Origin: Prevotella sp. UBA2756
GTDB taxonomy: Bacteria > Bacteroidota > Bacteroidia > Bacteroidales > Bacteroidaceae
DNA length: 12,502 bases
Direction: 5' to 3'
Assembly: GCA_002353205.1 (NCBI GenBank)
Contig: DEJE01000015.1
Location: 1 to 12,502, forward strand
Shown here: in pieces, positions 1-8,800 of the stretch
Position numbering within the stretch: position 1 is the first letter of the stretch
How the letters are laid out: every line of letters starts with the position of its first letter
Made by a program: the position numbers and the translations under genes
The notes under the pieces: model-generated
Databases searched by the model: none
Told to the model about the DNA's origin: nothing
What the model saw: only the letters and a program-made list of their open reading frames with translations

Positions 1-44
1 CTATTTTGACACACCCTCTTTTGTGGTGTTGTGGTTGTTCGTGT

Positions 45-1547
45 TTACTGGTGCTGTTCGCGCAGCAGGTCGTTGACGGTCTTCACGGGGTTGAACGTGC
101 TGAGTGGCACTTCCACGAAGACAGTGTTCCAGTTGCTCATGGCTCCGTTCCACAGTCCGGGCAGTTCGAGTGCTTTGAGCTCGCGTCCGTTCTTGCTCTT
201 GGACGAGATGAATCCTGTTGTGGGATCGACGAAGTCGGGTAGGTTGAAGTGCTGTCCCTGATAGTCCTTCACAGCGCAGACGAGGTCGACGGGGTTGAAG
301 TGTGTTCCCGAAGTGAACATGCGTGTGTAGGCTTCGTTGCTCTTGTCGATCTGGCTGCTTTCGAGGATCTGCGGGCTGACGGTTCCGTCCTGGTTGTAGG
401 TGAGGAAGGGTCCGCCTCCGGGCTCGCCCACGTTCTTCACCATTCCGCAGACGCGCATAGGCCTGTTGAGCTTCGCGCGCAGATAGTCGGCTGTGATTTG
501 TGTTGTGGTTGCTGGTTTGCAGCAGAGACCGTTCTCTACAAAGTCGGCTATCTCTTTGAGCTCGTCGGCACTGACGCCGGCATCGAGCTTACGCAGACAG
601 TCGAAGGCTTTCTGCTGCAGTGTGACGAGCACGCCTGCAATGAGTTGTTTGTACTCCACGGTGTCGGCCTTCAGTCGGTCGGGCACCACGTTGTCGATGT
701 TCTTGATGAAGACCACGTCGGCCTTGATGTCGTTGAGGTTCTGTATGAGAGCGCCGTGTCCGCCCGGCCGGAAGAGCAGCGAACCGTCATCGTTGCGGAA
801 TGGCGTTCCGTCGGCATTGGCAGCGATGGTGTCGGTGCTGGGCTTCTGCTCTGAGAAGGAGATGTCGTAGCTGATGCCGTATTTCTCGGCCAGCGCGTCT
901 TTCTTCTCGGCCACTTTCTTCTCAAAGAATTCCATGTGCTCGTGGGATACGGTGAAGTGCACACGTGCCTCGCCGTCGGATGCGGCATAGAGTGCAGCCT
1001 CCACGAGATGCTCCTCCATCGGGGTGCGTGCATCGTCGCCATAGCGGTGGAAGAGGAGCATGCCCTTGGGCAGCTGTCCGTAGTTGAGGCCCTCGGGAGC
1101 GAGCATGTTGGATGCGACAGCTTTGTAGTTACCGTCGGCGATGAGCTGGCTGATGCTCTTTCCTTCGTTGCGTCGGCATGCTTCGTCGAGTGCTCCGTAG
1201 AAAGCGAAGCTCTCAATGTGTGCGAAGAAGATTTTCTCGAAGTCGGTGGTAGGCACGTCGTAAGGCGCGCTGACAAAAGCAAACATGTCCTTGAACATGC
1301 GGCTGGCGGCTCCGCTGGCAGGCACGAACTTGACGATGGTGTGTCCGTCGGCCTTATACTTCTCCCATGCGGCGATGTATGCCTTGCGCTCTTCGTCTGT
1401 TGGTGCCATGATGCCGTTGCCCACAGCAGCTGCGGCTTCGAGCTTGAGGAATGGGAATCCGGTCTTGAACTGTTCAAGTTGCAGTTTGATTTGTTCTTCA
1501 GTGATGCCTTTTTGGGCGATCTGTCTGAGGTCTTGTTGTGAAAGCAT
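45..1547 (-). CDS. DUF4301 family protein, possible sugar-nucleotidyltransferase-like enzyme
   Basis: A 500-aa cytoplasmic protein with no signal peptide or membrane segment. I recognise it as DUF4301, a family common in Bacteroidetes; it looks full length. The function is not established. Visible motifs are KFVPASGAASRMFKD (about 73-87), LPKGMLLFHRYGDDARTPMEEH (split here as LPKGMLLFHRYG at 159-170 and the following acidic stretch to 180), RPGGHGALIQNLN (260-272) and FIKNIDNVVPD (280-290). The order of a glycine/serine-rich N-terminal loop with SRM, then GGHGAL, then a hydrophobic strand ending in N-x-DN resembles UTP-sugar pyrophosphorylases of the UDPGP type. That is my inference from motif layout. 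The start is supported by a TATATTTG box 38 bp upstream. It lies 95 bp after trmB on the same strand, but with its own promoter box, so co-transcription is possible rather than required. Family call is confident; the enzymatic role is tentative. Confidence 0.88.
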   Translation of the reverse strand: MLSQQDLRQIAQKGITEEQIKLQLEQFKTGFPFLKLEAAAAVGNGIMAPTDEERKAYIAAWEKYKADGHTIVKFVPASGAASRMFKDMFAFVSAPYDVPTTDFEKIFFAHIESFAFYGALDEACRRNEGKSISQLIADGNYKAVASNMLAPEGLNYGQLPKGMLLFHRYGDDARTPMEEHLVEAALYAASDGEARVHFTVSHEHMEFFEKKVAEKKDALAEKYGISYDISFSEQKPSTDTIAANADGTPFRNDDGSLLFRPGGHGALIQNLNDIKADVVFIKNIDNVVPDRLKADTVEYKQLIAGVLVTLQQKAFDCLRKLDAGVSADELKEIADFVENGLCCKPATTTQITADYLRAKLNRPMRVCGMVKNVGEPGGGPFLTYNQDGTVSPQILESSQIDKSNEAYTRMFTSGTHFNPVDLVCAVKDYQGQHFNLPDFVDPTTGFISSKSKNGRELKALELPGLWNGAMSNWNTVFVEVPLSTFNPVKTVNDLLREQHQ

Positions 1548-1584
1548 AAATATTTGTTTTAAGGGTTAGCATGTTTAAGGCGTA

Positions 1585-1592
1585 CAAATATA
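1585..1592 (-). promoter_or_regulatory. Bacteroidetes -7 box for the DUF4301 gene
   Basis: On the minus strand this reads TATATTTG, a match to the TAnnTTTG -7 consensus of Bacteroidetes sigma-ABfr promoters. The start codon at 1547 lies 38 bp downstream, giving a leader of about 30 nt. No convincing TTTG -33 box is visible at the usual distance. Confidence 0.6.
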
Positions 1593-1642
1593 GTCAGATT
1601 TTTTGTAACGGCCGCATTTTTGTACCGTTTTTTTCGTTTTTT

Positions 1643-2482
1643 TTATTTTGCCGTTGTTTTCGGACTGCGTCGGTCGCGCTTGTAGCTGCGATAGTCGTCC
1701 GTCGGTATTTCGACGTCGGGTTCGGCCAGCATGCCCTCGCGCGGCAGCGCGAAGCAGAGATAACGAATGGCGAGTCCGCGTGCCATCCACATACTCTCGT
1801 AGTAGGTTTGGATGGAGGTGGGAAGGCCGGCCGGGCCCGAGGCCCCTCTCCAACTCCCCCGAGGGGGAGAGTATAAAGCCGAGGCTTTCTGAGAGCCTTC
1901 CCCCTCGGAGGGCTCGGATGAGCCGTAGAGGTCTTCTGTACTGATGAGGACCTGGAAGTGGTTGCACTGAGCCACGTAGGTTGTGTAGGTGAAGAGGAAG
2001 TTGGAGTCGGTTTTCAGGTGGATGAGGCCCCCGTCGATGAGGAAGCTGCGGTAGCGTTGCAGGAAGAAGGTTGAGGTGAGGCGCTTGTGCGGGTTCTTCA
2101 TCTGCGGGTCGCTGAAGGTGAGCCATATTTCGTGCACCTCGTCAGAGTCGAAGAAACGGTCGATGATCTCGATGTTAGTGCGCAGAAAAGCAACGTTTTT
2201 CAGACCTTCGCGCAGGGTTTGTGTGGCACCTGTCCACATGCGTGCGCCTTTGATATCGACCCCGATGAAGTTCATCTCAGGGTAGAGCTTTGCCAGCCCC
2301 ACGGTGTATTCGCCCTTGCCACATCCCAGTTCGAGAACGATGGGGTTTTGGTTGTGGAAATAGTCTTCGTGCCATCGGCCCTTCATCGTGAAGGGTTTCT
2401 CGTCGATGACGGAGTAGGGGTACTGGAACACATTCTCGTATTGCTCCATGTCGGCGAACTTCGCCAGTTTTCCTTTGCCCAT
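1643..2482 (-). CDS. trmB: tRNA (guanosine(46)-N7)-methyltransferase TrmB with in-frame repeat insert
   Basis: A 279-aa cytosolic enzyme that transfers a methyl group from S-adenosylmethionine to N7 of G46 in the tRNA variable loop. The SAM-binding motif is VLELGCGKGEY (49-59), followed by NFIGVDIKG (71-79), the NV/NIE region (96-105), LTFSDPQMKNPHKRLT (121-136, the family's F-x-DPW/KxRHxKRR region in its Bacteroidetes form) and GGLIHLKTDSNFLF (151-164). The closing helix and strand are IQTYYESMWMARGLAIRYLCF (224 onward), followed by a basic C-terminal tail. Residues about 190-220 are an extra low-complexity segment coded by a palindromic repeat. The reading frame runs on upstream to an ATG at 2614, but I chose the start at 2482 because a strong -7 promoter box (2505-2512) lies inside that extension and the extra 44 residues do not look like the family. 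Confidence 0.93.
   Translation of the reverse strand: MGKGKLAKFADMEQYENVFQYPYSVIDEKPFTMKGRWHEDYFHNQNPIVLELGCGKGEYTVGLAKLYPEMNFIGVDIKGARMWTGATQTLREGLKNVAFLRTNIEIIDRFFDSDEVHEIWLTFSDPQMKNPHKRLTSTFFLQRYRSFLIDGGLIHLKTDSNFLFTYTTYVAQCNHFQVLISTEDLYGSSEPSEGEGSQKASALYSPPRGSWRGASGPAGLPTSIQTYYESMWMARGLAIRYLCFALPREGMLAEPDVEIPTDDYRSYKRDRRSPKTTAK
1823..1915 (-). repeat. Palindrome-rich element inserted in frame in trmB
   Basis: A GC-rich block codes for TrmB residues 190-220 (Glu190 to Leu220) and has no counterpart in the usual protein. It holds a chain of small inverted repeats: CCCTC-G-GAGGG (1902-1912), AAAGCC-GA-GGCTTT (1875-1888), CTCCCCC-GA-GGGGGAG (1854-1869) and GGGCC-CGA-GGCCC (1833-1845), plus GGCCGGCC (1825-1832). 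Four of the five centre on GA or a similar short spacer. All three minus-strand frames are open through it, so it could insert in any frame without stopping translation. From memory, CTCCCCC-GAGGGGGAG blocks recur as dispersed repeats in Prevotella genomes; I cannot check that here. The ends are estimated from where the protein departs from the family, and are good to perhaps 10 bp. Confidence 0.7.
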
Positions 2483-2504
2483 AGTGTGTACGTCGTTTTG
2501 TTTG

Positions 2505-2512
2505 CAAAGGTA
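2505..2512 (-). promoter_or_regulatory. Bacteroidetes -7 box for trmB
   Basis: On the minus strand this reads TACCTTTG, followed by CAAAC, a perfect TAnnTTTG match. The start codon at 2482 is 23 bp further on, so the leader would be about 15 nt. This box decides the trmB start, because it lies inside the longer possible reading frame that begins at 2614. A -33 element is not clear. Confidence 0.65.
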
Positions 2513-2694
2513 ATGAAAATCTACGAAAGCAGAAAACAGGGAGTGCAATATTTCTTCCGAAATCGCCTTTCCGTACGTTTCGTCGTGCGCTAGACGCACT
2601 TGCTGGAGCTGCAAGATGTTGATTTACATGAAGAAAACCGTGTTAAAAAAGCAAAAAGCATCAATTAAATATATAATGCTACTGTTTTTCTTCG

Positions 2695-2702
2695 TACTTT
2701 TG
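2695..2702 (+). promoter_or_regulatory. Bacteroidetes -7 box for the giant LRR gene
   Basis: The sequence TACTTTTG, followed by CAC, matches TAnnTTTG. The predicted transcript would start near 2709, leaving a leader of about 104 nt before the ATG at 2813, clearly longer than the 15-30 nt leaders inferred for the other three genes. No closer TAnnTTTG site was found. The -33 position is AT-rich without a TTTG. Confidence 0.55.
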
Positions 2703-2812
2703 CACATAAATATGCAAGTTGCTTTCATTAACTTCAGTTTGGGAACAACAAATATAATAATGTCTCGGTAAGGCATTGTCAGAGTTTTTGATTTTTCGGA
2801 AAACAAATCAAT

Positions 2813-5800
2813 ATGAGAAGAAAAGCAACATTCTTTTTAGCAACAGTCCTGCTCTGCATGGTGCAGAATGCAGGTGCTTGGGAGGGTGAAGGAACGGAGG
2901 ACGATCCGTATCTCATCCAAACCTACGACGACTGGGTTGAGCTTGTCGACAGGCTCAACTATGGTAAAAGCGTGAAAGGCGAAGTGTTCCGCATGACGGC
3001 CGACATCGACACCGAAGGGCAGACGGCGGGTGCGCAGGAAGCTCATCCGTTCGACGGCATCTTCGACGGTGACGGCCACACGCTGAGCTACAGCAAGGGC
3101 AGCAGCAGTGTGTTTGCCCTGGAGCGTTGCGCTCCGTTCCGCTACGTCAGCGGTGCTACGATCCGCCACTTGCGCACAACGGGTGCCATCCACACGGTGC
3201 AGCAATATGCGGGTGGAATCGTGAGCATGGTCAACGGCTCCGGTCGTACGATGCTCACCGACTGCCATTCGGATATGGAGATCGTTGCCCACGATGTGTC
3301 GAATGCCGCCCACGGCGGTTTGGTGGGAGCTGTCAACACAGGCAGCCTCGTCGTGGAGCGTAGTTCATTCACCGGCACGTTCACGGGCAACAACAGCGCC
3401 GGTATGGTTGGTTGGTCGAACGTCGACATCACCATCCGCAACAGCATGGTAGACTTCTCGCATCCCGTCATCGTCACGGGCGGCCGCACGTTTGCGCGCA
3501 TGGCCGGCGGCGCTACGGCTACGCTTGTTGACTGCTACTTCACGGAGGCTGTGGAACGCATCGACGGCTCTGAGCTGCAGGGCGAGTGTGTGTTCGACAA
3601 GATCATTGTTCCCGAAGGCTGTTCGTACGAGTTCGAGAGCGAGCCCACAGTGAACTACAACGGCAAGGAATACTGGAAGAGCGGTGCCCGTGTGAAGCTC
3701 ACGGCGCCCGACGGTGTGCCTTTCGACCACTGGGACACGGGTATGACGGGCTGCTACATCAACGACCCTTGGCTCCGCAGCGGCAGTCACACGATTGTCG
3801 ACGTGAAGCATACTCCGCTTTTCAACATTGCCACGTCGATGCCTGATGCGAAGACGAACCACACGTTCTATGGCGTGAAGTATCGATACCTCTCCAAGAC
3901 AGACTATCACCTCTACCTCTCTGACGAGACGTGCCGCGAGAAGAGCTGGAAGTTGGACGGCGACGGTTACCTGGTGACGTACGACAAGGACGGCGACAAG
4001 CTGTTCATCACGGCTATCGTGGGCTATGAATCGGGCCTGAACAACAATTTCGACGGCTCTTGGCCTTGGCAGACCGCCTTTGAGGGCACCATCCTTCAGA
4101 ACGACAACCTGGGGAGCACCAACGACCGCACGCACCTCGGCGTCATCGCCCCGCGTGCCTTCAAGGGCTGCACTGAGCTGAAGAACCTGGCCTTCCAGAG
4201 CGATGCCGGCAATGCGTTCTACACCGTTGTCCACCAGCCTGACTTCGTCATCGGCGAAGAAGCCTTTGCCGACTGTCCCAACCTGGAGCGGTTCATACTG
4301 ATGTACTACAACCGTACGGGTTCGGACAAATGGGAGGTGATGCCTCCCTCATGGATTATCGATATTGCCGACAATGCCTTCGATGGTTCCGACAAGTGCC
4401 ACATCATGGTGGATCCGTCGGTCTATCAGGACTATCTGAGCAACGACGAATGGAGTGCATACTGGAACCGGCTGTCGCTCTACATGAAGGCTGACGCCGA
4501 CATGAAGGTGAACGGCGCGGTGTACAGCTATATGCGCAACTCGAAGGGCGAGGCTGTGAAGAACAATGCCGCGGGGCATGAGGCGCTGATGCAGACGCTG
4601 CGCTTCTGGAACGCCGACTACGTGCGTTTCAATGCTGCCAGCCTGCTTGCCGAGCTGAACAAGAAGAACATCTGGTACACTCAGGTAACGGGTGTTGACA
4701 ACAGCAGTCTCTCGAGCGACGGCACCATGCGCATCTACAACGACCCCGGTTCGTACTATAATTACAAGACCATCGCCATCGGTGAGAATGCCTTTGAGGG
4801 CAACGAGAACCTGAAGGCCATAGAGTTCTGGCAGACCAACGGCCGTTCGGAGAACTCATATAACGAACTGAAGATGGTGATTCAGAACGGTGCGTTCAAG
4901 AATTGCAAGAACCTGAAGGAGCTGCGGATGTTCTACTATGTACAGGACGGCGACGATCATTGGGAGTCGCTGGGTCCGGAGAATGTCATTCCGGGCGACA
5001 ACATCTTCGGTGAGCCACCCTTCGACGAAAACTCCGGCGTACCGTCGCCAGAGGAAACCGAAGCCATGGTAGCAGTTCATCCTTCGGACTTCAAGATTCT
5101 CGTTGCGAGCGATCGCATGAACGAGTTCCTGAGCGACCCGAACTGGTTGCCCTACGCAGCCTATCTTGAGCCGGTGGAGTGGGGCGTGGAGAGCGAAAGC
5201 GACTTCAATCGAGACGGTCTGACCTACGCTTACATGACCAACCCCGGTGGCATCCGGCAAACATCGCAGACGGTGAGCCAGGATGTGTCGTGGTGGACGG
5301 TGCCCCGTATCGGCGTTGAAGTGATCGAAACATTGCTGACACTGAAGTCGGTCTATTCAAGCTACAAGGCATATAGCGCCTTTAAAGCCGCTTGGGACGA
5401 ACTGTCGGAATTGGCCAGGAACGGCACTCACTTGAAAGATATTGCAAAGACTCCCGATTTGCTGAGGAATTATCTGTTCACAAAGAACTATGATGGTATG
5501 AGACAGGTCCTGAGAACCTTTGAGGGTAAAACGTTCGACGGTTTAGGTTTTTCTGTACTCAACAAAAGTGAGGACTACGGCGTATTTAAAGCACTTATAG
5601 AGTGCGGTCTGATGAACAAGGAGCAAGAGCTGGTTCTGTTAGGAACCATTGCTAATATGAACGAAAAGCAACTCTATAATGCAGCATCAGTCGTTGCGCA
5701 GTACGGAGATATTGCCGTATTGACGTTAGGGGAACGAGCTTCAACGTTGCGACAATCTGTCTCTAAGCTGATCAGAGATTTTACCGGACATGCCCTTGGT

Positions 5801-8800
5801 GCAGAACTGCTGGCAACAGGCCCTGCCGGTATGGCTGCTATCACCGGTTTGTACTCATCCGGTCAGCTGAACGAATACTGCAACACCGAGTATCTGAAGA
5901 AAGGTATGCGGGAGAACATCCTGAGCAACATCCATCAGGTGGGGGCTGTTGGCGGCGGCTATGTCTTTACCACGCCTCAGAAGAACATCGTCTACCATAC
6001 GTATATAAAAGAGGTGTCGGACGACGTGAAGGACGCCGTCATCATGGCTGGTACTGACAAGGGGCAGGGGAAGAACGCCTCAGCGCGGACGATGGCCATG
6101 CTGAAGAAAGCCTTCCAGAACAAGAAGAACCTCGAGACGGTGTCGTTCAGCGAGAACAATGTCTCTACCAACGAGTCCATGCCGATGCTGCTGACGATTC
6201 CTGACTCAGCCTTCGTCGGCTGTTCCAACCTTCGCGAGCTGAACCTTCTGCTCAAGACGAAGGACAACGGTACCTACGCGCTCGGTCCTGAGAGCTTCAT
6301 CCTCGGGGGCGACAGCATCTTCGCCGGACTCGACCCGAAGAAATTCCACATCCGCATCGATGCTTCGCGCAAGCAGGACTTCCTCGACAGCGAGTCATGG
6401 AAGCCCCTGGAGAAGTTCTTCGTCTACGACAATGCCAAGCCCGCGAGCCACTATAATGAGTACGGCGCACAGTATGCCTACTCCTACGAGAACGGCACCG
6501 TGCAGAAGGTGCACAAGGTGAGCGGCCACAAGATTGAACATACCGTCGTTGTCGGCGCAACGGATAAGGAAAATGAGTATCTGCTGAGCAAGCACCAGGG
6601 CGCACTGAAGCTCTGCAACGACATCGGCGAATGGAATAACTTCCAACTCGACGCAGTGAAGGCCGGCGCCTTCAAGGGAAACAAGGACCTGCGTGTGGTG
6701 AACTTCACCGACCTCTACGGCCAGGGTGCCTACGGAACATGCTACACCGGACTCGACGTGACGCTCGAAGACTCTTGCTTCGCCTTCTGTCCAAACCTTG
6801 CCAACATCGACATGCTCTACCTCGTCACCGACGGCGACAACCATATCGACGCCATCACGCCCCAACAGGTGAAGATCGGCAAGGGCGTGTTCCACGGAAC
6901 GGACGCCGTTATCAAGATGCTGCCGCAACAGGTTGCCCTCTTCGAGGCCGACTCCGCATGGACAGCCTACAAGGATCGCTTCCGCCCCTGCATCATACAC
7001 GAGGGAGACGAGGGCGTTCTCGCTGCTCTGCAGCCGATGTCCTACTACGACATGGCTGCCACAGGCAACGACCCAAGCTACTGGAAGGAATATATCGACC
7101 TGATGCGTATCGCCGGGGCCGGCTTCTCCTGGCTCAACGGCCGCTTTACTGCAGAGAAGGATGACCTTCGCTCGTTCGGCAACTTCAAGTACTTCGGGTC
7201 GGTAGGCCTCGACTACGTGGGCAAGAACTGGTTCGACGGCTGCTACCGTCTGAGCAACATCACCCTTCCGTCGACCATCAAGACCATTCAGGAACACGCC
7301 TTCAAGAACTGCACAGCGCTCAGCGAGATCGAGATTCCCGCCTCTGTGAAGTCTATCGAACCAGAGGCTTTCGTGGGATGTACGGCCTTGAATACCGTTA
7401 TCGTGCGTGGTGACGATCCTGCCGACCTGCGCTTCCAGGCCCTTCCGAAGAATCAGGGACTGAAGATCTATGTCCCGAAAGGCAAGGTGAACCTGTACAA
7501 GAGCAAATGGATTGACTATGCCAGCTACATCGTCAGCATCGACGAGCTTCCCGTCATCAAGCATGTGGTGACGACAAAGGTCGGCGAACTGGCCGAGAAG
7601 CTTGATCTGACGGCTGAAAGCTCCTCCATCTACATGGCCAAACAGCTCCGCTATCTTGGCGGCAACTACTCCAAGTACGACTCACTGACCGTCAGCGGTC
7701 CGCTGAACAACCTCGACCTTGCCGTCCTTCGCTACATGTCTGGTTGCGATGCCTATACGAACAACGGTCGTCCCACCGATGGTCAGCTCCGCTACCTGAA
7801 CCTGTACGATGCGTCACTGCAGAAGGATCAGGATAACTTCTACTGCGAAGTGGGCGGTTCCAACTACCGTACCAACTACGACAACTGGATTCCTCCCTAC
7901 GCCTTCTACAAGTGCGACAAGCTGGAGACGGTGATCCTTCCGAAGAACACCGTCCACATTTCCGAAGAAGCGTTCCGCGATGCCTCTTCGCTCAGGCAGG
8001 TTGCCGTGTGCAGCAACGCATCGATCAGCTCGTCAAACGTCATCGGCAGCAGCTTCCACGTTCTGAACCTTCCGCTTGATGAGATGGTGTTCTACTCGGA
8101 CAAAGCCGCAACGAGTGACGCCAACGAGCCTTGGGGAGAGACCATCAACCAGGTCTACACGCTTAATTCGCAGCTTGGCGACTATCTCGGCGATGCAGGA
8201 CTGATGAACAGCGCCATGTCGGTTTCCGCTCCGTTTAAGGACGATGCCGCCGTGCACGCTCTGGCAAAGAAAGGATTCTTCTTCCCCAGCAGCTACTTCA
8301 CTCTCAGGAACGTGGAGGGCATCTTCAACCAAGAACTCGACGTTCCGCTGACGCGCATGGATGACTTCTGGCAATTCGTGGGTGTGAAGAAGCTGGATAG
8401 CACCTTCAGCGGTTGTGACCAGCTCAAGAGCATCACGCTTCCGGGTATGACAGAGGAAATCGGCCAGGAAGCATTCCGGGGATGTGCCTCGCTGGACACC
8501 ATCCGTGTGGCCTGCGACTCTGTGCCGCAGCTTGCGCGCGATGCCTTCGAGGACCTTCCTGAGAACTTTGTCATCCTCGTTCCCAGCGACAGGTGCAAAC
8601 GCTACCGCGAGGCATGGGAGCAGTATGCCGACCATATCAACGCCGACAATGCCTTCTATTCCGACGGCGACCTTATCACCGTGGAGCTGACCGAGCCAAA
8701 CACGCTTGCCGAGAAGCTCGGTCTGACGGTGACAACCGACAGTAAAAGCTCCGTATGGGCGCACGACTACCAGTACGTCACGTCCATCCGCGGCGACTAC

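Larger units (their letters stand above)
2483..2812. promoter_or_regulatory. Divergent intergenic region between trmB and the giant LRR gene
   Basis: These 330 bp hold the promoters of both flanking genes. The trmB box is at the left edge (2505-2512) and the box for the large gene is at 2695-2702. Between them are two small adjacent inverted repeats, GTGCG-CTAGA-CGCAC (2585-2599) and CTTGC-TGGAGCT-GCAAG (2599-2615), followed by a strongly AT-rich stretch (2640-2690). No tRNA, RNA gene or supported small gene was seen. Confidence 0.6.

Noticed and set aside
11..29. ACACC ... GGTGT inverted repeat downstream of the DUF4301 gene as a terminator
   Set aside because: The stem is only 5 bp and no T-run follows on the minus strand. 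The true end may lie outside the window.
249..854. Long plus-strand frames opposite the DUF4301 gene and opposite the large LRR gene
   Set aside because: They are shadows of well-supported genes: no family motifs, no promoter boxes, and composition explained by codon bias on the other strand.
1600..1640. AACGG ... CCGTT hairpin after trmB as its terminator
   Set aside because: The 5-bp stem with a 13-nt loop is too weak, and the T/A runs are on the wrong side for minus-strand termination.
2585..2615. Two adjacent small hairpins in the divergent region as a riboswitch or RNA gene
   Set aside because: They have 5-bp stems only, lie upstream of both predicted transcript starts, and show no recognisable riboswitch core.
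2813..2878. Lipoprotein signal peptide around Cys15 of the large protein
   Set aside because: The residues before the cysteine (VLL) do not fit a lipobox, whose -1 position should be Gly, Ala or Ser. A normal cleavage site follows at AGA|WE.
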